In this document: positions 32,850 through 45,386 of the stretch, in pieces | Position numbering within the stretch: position 1 is the stretch's first letter | How the letters are laid out: the number at the start of each line of letters is the position of its first letter | DNA from: Pseudomicrostroma phylloplanum | Taxonomy: Eukaryota; Basidiomycota; Exobasidiomycetes; Microstromatales | Length of the DNA: 64,000 bases | Direction: 5' to 3' | NCBI GenBank assembly: GCA_039545275.1 | Contig: BCHS01000003.1 | Location: forward strand, 372,001 to 436,000 | Program-made: the position numbers and the translations under genes | The notes under the pieces: generated by a model | Databases searched by the model: none | Seen by the model: only the letters and a program-made list of their open reading frames with translations | What the model was told of the DNA's origin: nothing

Positions 32850-35800
32850 ATGGCGTCGACGGCAGCTTCGCCTGCTGGAGGGAAGCCAGGGGTTGCTCCT
32901 GCCGCTGCGAGTCCTCTTCCTCCTCTCATCCCCATCTCCCTCATCGATGGCCCCGCCCAACGACTGTGGGCGGTCAGTGCTATTGGAGCCGTCCAGGCAT
33001 ACAAGTTCTTTATCCTGTTTGCCTCGGAAGACTCGTCGGCCTCGCTGTCTTTTGCTCTGCTCATCGACCTGGCCCTCCTTCTAGCTCTGTCGAGGCTGAG
33101 GATACCCCGCCTAGCCTTCTCAGATGGGAAATGGGCAGCTATCGGAGCTCTAGCTGGCCTAGTAGACTGGCTTCTGATGGGAGGCTGGCGGACTATGCTG
33201 AGTCTCCTGGGAATGGGAGCGCTCAGTAGCTGGCTTGCCGCCTTATTCGGCGACACTTTCTCAAGTTCCATCTCTCTGTCCGAAGGTCGAGTGCGGATAA
33301 GCGACTTGGTCAAGCCAGGGAGCCACATACTGGGGCAACACACCATTCATGTACTGCCCTACAGCACTGCCGCTTTCTCACCTTCACTCTCTTCTTGCCA
33401 CTGCATCGGTCCCGGAAGACCCGATGTCAAGATTCCTGTACTCTTCAACAACACAGAACCACACTGGCTGCAGTACAGTGTCACACCCTTTGAAGATCCC
33501 GGCAATCCGGCAGTGTTCAACGTAACGATTCATAAAGGCGGTTTGACTACCATTGCTACAGAGCACCGCGACGATCTCGCAGAGCATGCGGACTGGGACG
33601 AAGTAGAAGCAGAGTTGGTCGGTTCGGATGCACTGGTACGCAGGGAAGGATCCCCAAGTGGCCCGTCTCCTCGCTCTGCCAAGACAAAGCAGGGGAGGAA
33701 AGTAGCAGCTCGAATGCTGGCATCGGACAACCAGCAGAGGATGTATCAGCTTCCTGTCAAGCATACAGGAAGAGTGCGGCTAGAAAGAGTTCTGGATCGC
33801 AGTAGGATGGATGCCAGGATCTCACAAGGCGAGATCATGATCGTTGGCTGCCCTACAACGTCCTTCGTGCAGTCAAACTCACTGTCTGATCCGCAGCACA
33901 AGTGTCCAGGCGACAAAGCGCAGCTCAACGTAGCCGTACGAGGACTGGCCCCCCTAGAGCTCACATATAGGAGCGAGTGGACCGCTTCCACCTCCGGAGC
34001 CAAGCCTGAAATCCAGTCTCTCAGTATCAGCCACATCTCAGACACGCGGATCGCAAGTCCCTTGGTCGGCGGTGAGGGCTCATCGACGGAAGACGCTCTA
34101 TCCGTTGCTTTGGGACGGAGACGTGGCTCCGAATCGCAGCAGCGGCGAAGATCAGACTTTGGCTGGGCCGTGTCGCAAGAGGAAGTGGTTCCTATCTCGC
34201 TCGATATAGCGCGGCCAGGTAGCTATGCATACGAGCTCCGTACCGTCAAGGATGCCTGTGGCAACATCGTGGATATACCCTCCTTGTCCAAGCACGATAC
34301 CCAGAGACCATCGTCCGCCTTCAAGGCATTGACTGCGGGTGATGCCAACTTGCCAGCTGTGTATCGCAAGCAGGTCGAAGTTCACAGCAGGGCTCATGCT
34401 ACCATCCTTGGCTGCTCTACAGGGAAGCCGCTGCAGCTGTTGCGGGGTGGAAAGCCCAAAGAGCTGGTCCTCAAGGCCACTCGGATGGAGTCTGATGTGG
34501 AGTGGGCCGCCTCAGTCCGCTTCCAGCCTGAGGAGGGATCTCCTGCTGAAGGCTGGAAAAAGAACGTGACATTTGGCAAGGACGGTACGGCCCGTCTCGC
34601 GGCAGCTCAGCCCGGCCTCTACCTTCTCGAGGGGATGCAGGGTACATACTGTACTGGCGAGATCGGCTCGCCCTGGTCATGCCCAGTGATCGAGGTCCCT
34701 CCTCCGACAGCAGATATCTCGTTCTCTGCCATTGAAGACGTGTGCGCCGGTTCGGTAGGAGTCAATGCCATGGCGATCCTTACTGGACAACCGCCCTTCC
34801 GACTCTCATACGAGATCAAGAGGAGCGGACAGCCTGCCCGTAGGCAGGAGCGCGTCATCGAAAGGACTCGAGAAGAGTTCGAGTTTAGGCCGTCGACGAA
34901 AGGAGCCGTGGAATACCGCTTCACGGGTCTTGCCGATGCCAATTATCGGGACATCCACCTGAACGGGCCTGTCTTCGAGCAGATTGTTCACCCACTTGCC
35001 AGCGCGCGGTTTGTTCATGGCAGTGGTTCTTCGTCGTCAACACATCAAGGCCGACGCACGTCCTCCTCTTCCAGAGATGAAAAGATCATCATGAGGAGCT
35101 GCGAAGGCAATCGAGCCCGAGCTGACATTGCACTTGAAGGCACCGGACCTTTCGATGTGACATACGTGGTTCGTAGTGGCTCTGGCAAAGCGGAAACGGA
35201 GCAGAGGACAGTCACAGGCATCAAGGGCCCAAGCCATACCCTCGACATCGATCTACCGGCACATATCAACACTCATGGAGGTACTCTCACCGTGAGCTTG
35301 GTCAGCATCAAAGATGGCAAGAGCTGCGAGCGTCCCTTGACGACAGCAGACGTCGTCATCGAGATCCGCAGAGGCCGACCCACGGCAGCATTTGCAATTT
35401 CCGGAGCGTCGCGAGGCGAGTTACGGACAGGAAGGACCCAGATCTTGGAGGGTCGAGAAGCGCGATTGCCAATCCGACTGGAGGGAGAAGCGCCTTGGAA
35501 GGTGGAGTACCTCCGAGATGGAGACTCAATGCCGGTGACTACAACAATCAGACAGTCGGAAGCCGAGCTCATCGTCGATCGACCTGGCCTCTACAAGCTT
35601 GTTGCCGTCCACGATGCTTTCTGCGAGGGCACCGTCCCTACTGAAGCTGATCAGTGGCAGGTATCTGTGGCTCAGCGGCCATCAGTACACTTCATGGAGG
35701 ACTCTGGCGTCAAGAGCAGCAAGAACGGATCTCTGATTCGATCTTCGGTCTGTCAAGGTACTCCCGACAGTGTCTTCCTGGAGCTCGCCGGTCAATCGCC

Positions 35801-37152
35801 AATGGAGGTCTCGTACGAGCATCGATCCCCTTCTTGGTCGATGTCAGCCGATCAGGAGAGGGAACGTTTCCTTAGTAGCGACGGCGCCTCCCGTCAAAAC
35901 GGAGGCAGAGAGCGTGACACATTCACAACGGCTCAGAACGTCACAGCTTTCCAGCTGTCCACAAGTCGCCCTGGCTGGCATACGTACGAGCTGCTGGAGG
36001 TAGGAGACACTGTCTATCCTCTCACGGCTCTGAAAGCTTCCAAGTCGCAACGACTGGAACAGATGGTCCACTCTCCTCCATCCGCCGCCTTCGCTCCGCA
36101 GGAGAGCAGCAGCCGCAAGAGCAAAAAGACCTTCTGTGTTGGCGACTCGTTGCACTCCCAGCGCGATGTTGCGCCTACAGTGCAACTCAACGGCCAGCCG
36201 CCATTCACTCTCGAATTCGAGCTGCAGAGCACCTCGTTCCGTCGACAGGGTGGATCGAGACGCTTTGTGCGTCGCGGCATCCGTTCGCATACGTACACCT
36301 TGGGTCTAGAAGTAGAAGAAGCGGAAGAGTTCAATTTCGACACAACCGGCAATTGGGGTTTCCGTATTCTGAGTCTGGAAGATGGTAATGGCTGTGTCAC
36401 GACTGACACTTCGGGTGTTGGAACCGCTGCATTGGGTGGGACGGCAAAGAGCGCAGCTGCTCACATTGAGGTTGCTGATACCGCAAGCATTGCTGCAGTG
36501 GGGACGCGGGAGGACTACTGTGTCGGCGAAACCGTAGACTACATGTGAGTGATATCTATACTGATCATCCGAAGTCCTTCCGTACTGACCAGTCACCCCC
36601 TGCCGCCCCGATCATTACTACAGTCTTCAAGGTACCGCACCCTGGACCGTCACGTATGCCTTCAACGGAAAGACTTCCACAGCCAATGTAAATGCTCGAC
36701 ACTTCTCTCGAGTCGCCGAAAAAGCGGGTACGCTAGAAGTGCGGAGCGTAGCTCATCAACACAATAGCTGCAAGCGTGACCTCTCCCCAAGTGACGAAGG
36801 CATGCGCAAGGTCATTCACCCCCTGCCATCGGTGAAAGTCCGCGATGGCGCCAACTTTATCGAGGACCTTCGTGAGGGCACACAAGCAGAGATCGTCTTC
36901 TCCCTCAGAGGAACGCCGCCTTTTTCGCTCACTTATCAGCGTTTGGAAGCAGCTGACTTCTATGCTTACCCCAGAGTACTGGAGGAGCACACTATTTCGG
37001 GCATATTGGAGGACGAAGTGAGATTCTTTGCTTCAGAGGAGGGTACCTGGAAGGTGACGTGGTTGCAAGACCGATACTGTAGTGTCTCGATCGATGGCAA
37101 AGGGCAAAAGACTGGTCAGGGAAGAGCCAAGCTGGCGATCATGGAGGGGTGA
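32850..37152 (+). CDS. POM152: POM152-type nuclear pore membrane glycoprotein
   Basis: Exons 32850-36544 and 36624-37152 (79-base intron; junction VDYI|LQGTAPW), 1407 residues. POM152 is a ring-forming transmembrane nucleoporin: a short N-terminal part faces the pore, one or more membrane segments follow, and a chain of Ig-like domains sits in the perinuclear space. Seen: hydrophobic segments at about 45-140, then repeated domains each carrying a Cys-initiated strand and an L-x-G-x-x-P-[FW]-x-[LV]-x-Y motif (LTGQPPFRLSY, LEGTGPFDVTY, LEGEAPWKVEY, LNGQPPFTLEF, LQGTAPWTVTY, LRGTPPFSLTY). The early segment DVKIPVLFNNTEPHWLQYSV is also typical. Start: ATG 32850 gives a family-like N-terminus; an in-frame ATG at 32631 would add 73 residues including a signal-like hydrophobic stretch. 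Length fits the family (about 1300). Confidence 0.92.
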
Positions 37153-37422
37153 AGATGCTCGGGCGGTGCAAATAGATACATCTTGCCATTGGACCCTGTG
37201 CAGTCAGTTCCTGTCACCTGTCATCTCCCGCCTGCTTCGGCGGAGATTGATGACGCCGTCGTGCAGGCCATCCGTGCAGCCCGGATCGAACCAACACCGC
37301 CGCCAGATTCATGCGCCTCATCCATCCTTCCTGATAGCTGGCCAGATTTGTGTTTCTCCCTCTACCTCTTCTCATCACCACCTCTTTCACTCCTCTTCGC
37401 TCGTGCTGTTCTGCTGGAGCTC

Positions 37423-39327
37423 ATGCTATCTAGTGCAAGCCGGGCAGCCGCCCGAGCTGCCACGCGTGGGCCGTCGCGGGTAGACGTGTCTGCATGGGGC
37501 CGGTCTTGGCCCCTCCCTCCCCGGCTACCACAGTCACCTCTACAGCCTGGGCACCGGCCGATCCTACTTGACTCCACTAGAGAGCATCCTTCTCGTAGCA
37601 TCTCTGCCTTGTTCTCGACCAGTGTCGTAGGACGGAATGCAGATTCGGCTGAAGGTATTTCCCAGACCTCCGGGTCAAAACATAGCCATCACCCAACAGA
37701 TACTGGAACCAATCTCAAGAGCACACTCCCTTCCTCTTCTGAGCCGATCCGACTGGATCATGCCTTTGAGAAGCTGGAGAAGGAGCAAAAAGAGTCTATC
37801 GAGGATGGGGACAGCGGATATCTGGCCTTCACCAAGGCCTCCCTCTTCAAGTTGACTCTGCCTCTCTTTCCACCGGATAAGAAGTCCGATCCGACCTCTT
37901 CGACCTCGAAGGCTTCTTCCGCCCTCTCAAAGTCGCTCATGGCTAAAGCAGTGAAGGAATCAGATCGCGAAGGAGACATCAATGCCGAGAGTGAGCAAGA
38001 GAGCGGCCCGATGTCGGCCGAGCCCTGGGAGCATCGAGTGGATCGTGGGGAGCAGATCTCTCAGGTCAATTCTCCAGACAGCGGGTCCAACGTCAAACGC
38101 AAGGGAAAGTCTGGTCATCCGGTGGCTGCAAGCAAAGGCGATTTGCATGGGCCGGAGAACGGAGAGCCCAGCGACGATCAAAGTCTGGAGTTTGACAGTC
38201 GGGCTCCGGCTAAGTCTGTTGTCTTCTTGCTGCATTCAGGACAGCCGCTAAGGTGAGCCAGAGGAAGGAGGCGGCGATGCAGAGGAAATTCAATGGAAGC
38301 TGACCGATAACACGAACCGTCGAAACAGCTACATTGCCTCGCTGATCAGGGCAGAAGAGCCAAGCTACCAGTCGGTCTCCTCAGCGGAGAAGAATGCTAG
38401 CAAGGACGAAACAATAGCCAAGCATGACTTCGAGCCCACCATCACCTTTCACACCCGTCAGGGCGAGTCGAAGCGGTGGAGCCCAGCCACGGGCATAGGA
38501 GACTTCCTCCGTGACGCTGCTCGCATTGGCTCCTTCGTAGTCAAGGTGGGAGACCGCAACATCGATGTCTCTGTCCCCTCATTTGAGGACCGGACGAGAT
38601 TCTTACGCTCGTCTCTGAACAATAAGACGGCTCGGATCCAGAAGATGGCGCAGCTCAAGGCGGAATGCGACCGCCTCGCGCACACTGGCACGAGGAAATT
38701 TGCTTTTGCGGGCGCTGGTATTCTGGTCGCCTGGTGGTGCGCTGTGTCATATCTGACCTTTTTCACATCTCTGGGTGAGCTCTGACGCACTGTAATCGCT
38801 GCTGGGGAGCACATAGACTGACTCCCGCCTGGCCATACTCTTGCTCCACAGGCTGGGACGTCATGGAGCCCGTGACTTATCTGATGGGACTGGCCTCGCT
38901 GATGGCCGGTTACAGCTTCTTCCTCTTCTCCCGCAAGGACGTGTCCGCTCGAGTGGTACTCAAGGAGACTACCTCGCAGGCGCAGACACGGCTATACACG
39001 GCCAAGAATTTCGATCCGGAGCGATACGTAGAATTGATCGAGGAGGCAAAGGAGCTGAGGAGGGCCATCAAGCGTGTGGCTGAGGACTACGATCTTGAGT
39101 GGGATCAAGGCGAGACCATGGCTGGTAAGCAGCACAAGAAGGCTCTCGAAGTGGTTCGCAAGTCTGAGGAGCGGGAGAAGTCGGGCAGCAGCAAGAAGAG
39201 AAAGGACGAGGACGACGAGGCTGAAGACGAGGATGAAGATGACGAATATGTAGACGAGGATGCGGATGGCAGGCCGGACAACAAGCAGAGGACCAAAAAG
39301 CGTCCGAAGGAGAAGGTCAGGACGTAA
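37423..39327 (+). CDS. MCU: Mitochondrial calcium uniporter pore subunit
   Basis: Exons 37423-38252, 38329-38774 and 38852-39327 (introns 76 and 77 bases with CTGAC branch sites), 583 residues. The inner-membrane Ca2+ channel pore: TM1 (about 399-424, FAFAGAGILVAWWCAVSYLTFF), then the selectivity loop GGWDVMEPVTYL with Asp428 and Glu431, and TM2 ending FFLFSRKDV. Animal MCU reads WDIMEP, so one conservative change. The N-terminus (MLSSASRAAARAATRGPSR) is a mitochondrial presequence. The matrix domain is longer than in animals (351 residues), chiefly by a Ser/Lys-rich disordered stretch at about 60-270. The C-terminus has a helical segment, a 20-residue acidic run and a basic end. The frame is open 240 bases further upstream, but the presequence argues for ATG 37423. 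No regulator (MICU/EMRE) is in the window. Confidence 0.93.
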
Positions 39328-39584
39328 TTGTGTCATGGGCGTCGTCGAGAAGCGATACACCGTGTTAGGGCGTACGCCTCAAGAAGCCCCGTCATGCCTG
39401 TTAATAGGCGTAGCGCAAGTCGCGTCGACGGAAAGAGCATCGAATTGAATCTCCGCCCGACGATAGACGCCCAATACCATGAGAACATCGTAGCAACGCT
39501 TCCCATGTCTTCCTCCCTGTATAGCATCATAGTCATCATCCTCACGTTCTCTTGCGATCCTTGCCTTGTCTCTCGCATGCCTCG

Positions 39585-41608
39585 ATGTCTGTGCATCGGC
39601 GTGCTCCTCAGTCACCGCGCAGGCATGGCTCTCCCTACGGTCGTGACTCTCCAACGAGATCAGCTCCTCCAGCTCCATCCCGTTCTCCTACCCCTAACAA
39701 TCCAGGCGGGCGAGACAGACTTGACGTCCGAAGCCCTACACCGCCTTTTGGATGGAATGCACCGAGAAGCCCTTATGCCCCTCGATATCCGTCCCCACTG
39801 TGTCCTGGATTGTGGAGAAACGATTTGGCAGAATCTATCAAGGATGGCAAGGCAGCGGGGGGTGCGCCTAGTATCTGTGTCCTCGATACGTGAGTTGTGC
39901 CTTCAGCGACGTCCTTGCTAGCACCTGGCTGGACTGCATCGTGACCTCCTGCATATACGCTGACGAGCTACTGATGTTTGGTCTCTCATGCTTGCGTTCA
40001 CACAGCAATACCCTCATCTCGGCGTGGGAATTCCTCGCATCGCTTTATGACCGTCTACTGCACCTGACAACTCAATCCTTCCTACACCCGTCAGCTCCAT
40101 CCCCTCCTTTTGTCATTGTCATACCCTACTTTGTCATGAACGAGCTCGATGGTCTGAAGGTACGCCGTGACATAGGTCACAGGGCCCGGGCGGCTAACAA
40201 ATGGATACTATGGGCCTTGGAGGACCGGTCAAGGAGTCGGCGGGACCCTTACTCGCGCCGAGAGGTGGTGCTCCCTCCCGAGCGCTGGCCCATACAGGCG
40301 CAGACCAGCAGAAACGCCATGGAGATGGGAGGTCGGAGAGGCGGAAGCGTCGATGAGGCTCTAGTAGAGCTGTGCAGACGGCTCCAAAGCGATACGGGCA
40401 TGCCGCTCATGTTTTGCTCGAACGACACCAACGCGAGGACTAGGGCTGCAATCGAGAGGATAAGAACATTCGACCTGAAGACGGTACTCGACTGCATCAC
40501 CAGAGTACAGAGGAATAGCATGTCCCCGAGCTTCATGCGTAACGAAGGCAGCGAAGCCTCACAACATGCTGTCGACGGGCCCAGCATCCTGCTCGAACAA
40601 TGGGGCGCCCAACTTGGTCTGCAGGATGCTGATTACCGGCCATATACGCCCAGCGGCCCCAGTCGCGAGCAATCCATGGAGGATGCTGCCATTTCGAGTC
40701 GTCATTCATCGGTCACCAGCACCGATGAAGACGAGAGTATGGATATGGCTTCCGACGATTCTCCCAGCAGAAGTACCCTGCGCGTCGAAGCGACGACGCC
40801 TCCATACAGCACTTCACCGCCGACTGGACCCCGCACTCAAAGTCAGAATAGCATCCTACCGCCGACTGGACCCCGGATCCAGAATGGTCATCAACGTCGT
40901 ACGCCGGTCCCTCTCAACCTGACACTCAACTTCTCGTCGCCCGCCTCGGCAAGCCGGCCGATGTCGCTACCGCCTCCTCCCTCGTCATACCTACCTCCGC
41001 CCAGCTCTGCCCCTCGTGCACCTGCCGTAGTCAGCCGAGGTCCACCTCCCAGGCCGCCTCCGGGTCCACCTGCAGAGCGACCTCCAAGTCCACCTCCCGG
41101 TCCACCGCCAAGCTCACCTCCAGGGCCACCTCCGAGCTCTCCGGCCAAGCCCATTGCAAATAAACGCAAAGACGCCCTCAAGCTCGCTCCGTCGACGGGA
41201 CCGAGAAGGGGCTCAGCCGCCTCCATTCATGCGCCTCCTTCGCCAACCTCGTCGCGCGCAGCCGTCAGAGCTACGCCCTATTCCCTCCCGGGACGTACAA
41301 AACGTCAGACTGATAATAAGAGACCCGCTGTACCATCCAAGAATGGGACGGCCGTCCACCCTCAAACGGACGGGAAAGTCCCCGCCTCCGGCCCTGTGCG
41401 TACTAGCGCGAGCGCAACAGCGGCCGTCGCGGCAGCAGCGTCCAGCTCGTCCTCAAACACTCGAGCCGCAAACCCCACAAGTGCAGCCAAAGCCGCCGCT
41501 GCTGCGGCCGCAATGGTAGCGGCCTTGTCGGGCGAGTCTTCTTCTTCTGGGCGAGGGACAAAGAAAAGAGCTGGGCGAACGACGAAGGACAGTAAGTGGG
41601 CGTCGTAG
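39585..41608 (+). CDS. SWT1-like PIN-domain endoribonuclease
   Basis: Exons 39585-39889 and 40006-41608 (116-base intron), 635 residues. The splice rebuilds SICVLDTNTLIS, the first PIN strand with catalytic Asp101. The segment FVIVIPYFVMNELDGLKVRRD supplies Glu148, and MFCSNDTNARTRA supplies Asp242 plus the Asn; together these are the acidic metal site of PIN nucleases. VLDTN, IPY-x-V-x-x-ELDGLK and the S-N-D-x-N block match Swt1, which monitors nuclear mRNP quality at the pore by cleaving RNA; the assignment is by motif resemblance. Residues 1-95 and 310-635 are Pro/Ser-rich and disordered. The tail has a repeated PPTGPR-x-Q unit, a polyproline segment with PPPGPP units, and Ala-rich runs. 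A short uORF ATG (39577) overlaps the start. Confidence 0.7.
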
Positions 41609-42051
41609 AGGGGTACGAATGGCGCCGGCGCTGGCAGAATTGCAAGGTGGTGATTGAATTCTGTACGAGGGGTGGTGTGGTGCGGTGCTCAAGATCAAAT
41701 GCAAAGGTAGAAGGCTCGTTGAGGGAGAGAAGGAGCGACAGGAGTCAAGGACCGTTGAGCGGGACATCACTTCACCCATCCATCACGTCACGTCAAGAAC
41801 AGAATCGATCCTCTTTTCTCAATCTATACCCATGATATCCCATCCCTTTGCCGACGTTCTGTCTGCGCTCACGACTGTCACAAAAACGATGATGATGATA
41901 ACAATATGCTGATGCTAACGCGACTATTTGCATTGTATAAGGGTATAGAAGATGCTGTCTCAACTTTGCGTCGTCTGTCTGTCTATCGATCTATGTATAT
42001 AATCTAAGGCAGAGCAAAAATACCGCACTCCCCCTCATCCTCTTCCTTCGT
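41609..42051. other. Convergent intergenic region
   Basis: 443 bases between the stop codons of the PIN-nuclease gene and the next, oppositely oriented gene. AT-richer than its surroundings around 41880-42010, as expected of 3' ends. No gene is seen. Confidence 0.4.
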
Positions 42052-45000
42052 CTATTTCTCCTCTGGTCTACCCCACCCAAAGGACATCTGCGAAGGGGTG
42101 CGCCGACGGATTTTCCTCTCATCGCCCTCCTTGCCTCTCTCTCCCCCCTCAGCAGCATGAGCTTGAGCATGAGCATGGCCATGACCCGAGCCTACAAGAG
42201 CAGGCGCAATAAACGCCGGATCCAAGCTCTGTCTCCTCCTCCCAGCTCCCTCTATCTCGCTCGCACCATGGCGATGCAGTGTCGAGGGCGGGCTTCGACT
42301 CTTGAACGGCCGGCGCTTGGGCCGGCGCAGCCTGTGCGCGCCGGAGAGGAGGGCGTCCTCCCGGGACAGGTTAGGAGGGAGCCCGCTATCCGAGGCGATA
42401 CGGATGGGTCTAGGAGGGCACTGCTGTTGCTGCTGTTGTTGTGTGGAGAAGTCGGTGCGGCGGGAAGAGCGATCGTGCTCTGTACCGGGGGTGGTGAAAG
42501 TAACGCTCGTAGAGGATCGACCACGGAGCAGGAGCTCCTGCTCGGGACGTGTGCTCGCTGAGATGCCGCAAGAGGGAGGTAGGGGAGGACTGCGATATCC
42601 TGAGCCCGTTGCAGGTCGAGCCTCGAGTATGCCGGTGCTGTAGTGACGCTCTGGCATGACCCCTCCTCCTCCTCCTCCTCCACCCCCAATCAGCGGCTCC
42701 GCATTGGATTGCGAAGCGGAAGCAACCTCGAGTAGACTGAAGCTGGGAGCTCGAGATCGCGAGTTGTCTTGACTGCCCGGCGTGCTGAACGCCGAGAGCC
42801 ACGACCTCTGTGGATGATGACCAGCACGGCCGCCAAGACCCAGTCCGGAAGCAGCATCTCCTTGGCCCATGGCCGAGATGAGGCACGAGCGTAAAGCAGT
42901 CCAAGCATCGGGCGACTGAGAGGGCGCTGGTGGTGAAGTGGGCTGCGCCAGGGCCTGATCCGTGCTCTCGAGGAGAGAAGGCGCACATCTTGGCGCTGCT
43001 GCAGAGTAGGATCGTGATGTCGAAGGGGAGACGTCCCGCTGCAGCGAGCGAGAGAGTGAGGCAGGAAGGGAGAGATCACTACGTAGATCCCCGGCGTCGA
43101 GACTCATGATGACCGCCGACGACTTGGATCGTATGGGACTGATAGAAGGACGCTTGGGGCGGTTCGACATGCTTGACGAGACTGCTGAGATCGAGTGCGA
43201 GTGCGGATGCTGACGACGTTGCGGCCAAGGTGTTTCAGCGTCACTGACCGCCGTTGACGATACGCGGCTGCGGGCAAAGGGCAAGGGCGACGCTGCTGTA
43301 CTTGCGAATGGACTCCAATGGGGTGAGACATTTTCGCTGCTTGTCCGGCTTCGGGCGAACTCCTCACGTTCTTCCTCAAACTCAAAGTCTGGGACAGCTG
43401 CTGGATCTGCAGCAGCTTGCTCGTCGGAAGAGAGGCTTCCTCGATCGCGCCTAATCGGCGCGAGGCCTGAGCTATGATGAGCTTGACCGGTACGACCAGA
43501 CCCAATATGTCCTGCGTGGTCATCTTGGAGTCTGCTACCCAGTACTCCATGGTCCACCGCGCTCCCAGCACTGTCATCCCCGTCGTCGCTGTCTATCTCG
43601 TCAGACTCAATATCGTCTGAGTCGTCTTCATCATCTTCGTCGTAATCCAAATCATCGAGATCAACCTCTTCCGAATCATCCGAACCCACGGAACGCGGCA
43701 TAGCGACCTTCCCACGCGGTGCAGGCGATCGAGCCCTACTACTTCCTCGGTGGCGGTCCGAGCCCCCAAGATGGCGAGGGGCGGGGCTGAGACTCCTTTG
43801 CGGTTTCTTGGGTCCTAGACCACGGACTGTCCTCTGAGTGTTGCACGAGGAGCTCGCAGCGACATTGTCGATGTAAGGCTGGGCGTCGTCATCAGAGACT
43901 GGGCCGAGCACATCGCCTGTTGGTCGATCACCCGCACCGCGGCCGCGAATAGTCGAGGATCGGCGCAGGCCAACAAGTTCGTGAGGGGACGGTGCAAATT
44001 TGAGCCTGCTCTCACGAGCCTGAACTTTGTGCTTCTCTTCCTGAGGCGGTGAAGCTACAAGAACGACATCGCTCCCGCTCGCAGTAGGAGAGAGCATCAA
44101 CGTCCGATCTGTAGATATGCGCACTGCCGCGTCGGAAAGTGTAGCCGGTGTCGAGGTTGGAGAGGACTGCTCAGAAGTGCAATGGCGACTGGCCACACTC
44201 CCGTCCGCGGACGAGGGTGTTTCGCTGCTCCTTTCGGACGTCGCTCTTGCAGCATCTGACCGAGCCTTGATTCTCTGCTCGACTCCTTCTGCATCCTGAA
44301 AAGTCAGCCGACGCCTCCCACCTAGATGTGGTCTTTCATCTGCTGCTGGGAGTGGCGAGGCTTGCTCTGGCACAGGCTGTTCGGACAGCGGCAGGGGCGG
44401 CGCTAGGAACGAGAGGGACCGCTTGGCTTGAGGAGACGACGGGCTGCTTTCTGGACGTCTTGGAAGCGAAACGCGCGAATGGACCGGCGGTGGACTGGGA
44501 CTCTTGTGTTGGGATCTGGAGCGAGTCGGCTTCGGCGGTTCGACGAAGCGCGGACGACTCCGCCTGAGCGTGGACGTGAGTATAATGAAGGACGTCGTCG
44601 GATCAGAGAAGTCATGTCTACCACTGTTGCCGATGTCACTCACATTGCTTGGTTGTTGGCATTACCGGCTGCAGCGTCGCTATCCGTCTCAAAAACGGGA
44701 GTGTCCTGTGCTTCGCGCCTCAATATCCCGCAAGCCGTCTTCATCTGCTTGCGAGGCGATACCTCTCCAGCCAGCATGGCCGCCGTAAGGAGGGACACTC
44801 CACCATGGGAAAGAGCATGATGACACTGCGGCTGACTGGTCGTGCTCACGCCACCTTCCGAGTACTCCGTCTCTGAGCGACTAAGAGAAGGTGTTCTGTT
44901 GCCACGGGTGCGAACGGCTTCATCGCCACTACCAGGCGAAAAGGTCGAGGAACAGTTGCAGCCTGAGCAAGAGACCGAAGAGCGAGCAGAGGGAAATGTG

Positions 45001-45386
45001 GGTCTTTTGTTGAACTGCAACGGTGATGTTTGAGCACCGTCGTTCATTGAGCGCTGGCCTCTCGCCTTCACGCCGGCGGGGAGGTCCAAGAAGGCAACGT
45101 TTTGGCCAGTCAGAGGATGCTGGGTGTTGGCTGCCGCAAAAGGATCGCGGAGGATCCCCTTTTCGGCACATTTGAGGCGAGCGAGGTGTGGCGCTTGGGT
45201 ATCTCCAGACAGATAGCTGGAGTGCCCTTGTAGACTGTCGCCGTGGAGCGTCCTCTGCTCGTCGTCCTCCGGTGCCCAGGGAGACGCGGAGCGTGTATAG
45301 GGCGAGGTGGGCGAGAAGAGAGGTGGCAGCGTCGAGGTCGAGGCGCCCTCGTTGCCTTGCACCTGCATTGTGCTGGTGGGCTGCAT
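42052..45386 (-). CDS. Large disordered protein of unknown function
   Basis: Two exons on the complement, 45386-44644 and 44563-42052, joined across an 80-base intron (GTGAGT donor, CAG acceptor; junction AM|RSRPRF), 1084 residues. I do not recognise the family. It is Ser/Pro/Arg-rich with several islands that look constrained: HLARLKCAEKGILRDPF near residue 65, KQMKTACGILRREAQDTPVFETD near 225, RRLTFQDAEGVEQRIKAR near 335, a long Asp/Glu run near 560-590 (DDLDYDEDDEDDSDD), and DFEFEEEREEFARSRTSSENVSPHW near 650. A nine-Gly run lies near 900. KRSLSF and RRLTF resemble PP1-docking motifs, but that is weak. The island KxxCGILRRE may mark a fungal regulatory family. The start at 45386 is the first ATG in frame; a second, at 45365, is equally possible. 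Confidence 0.6.

Noticed and set aside
37183..37422. 80-codon N-terminal extension of MCU
   Set aside because: ATG 37423 gives a clean mitochondrial presequence; the extension contains acidic residues and lies just 31 bases after the POM152 stop.
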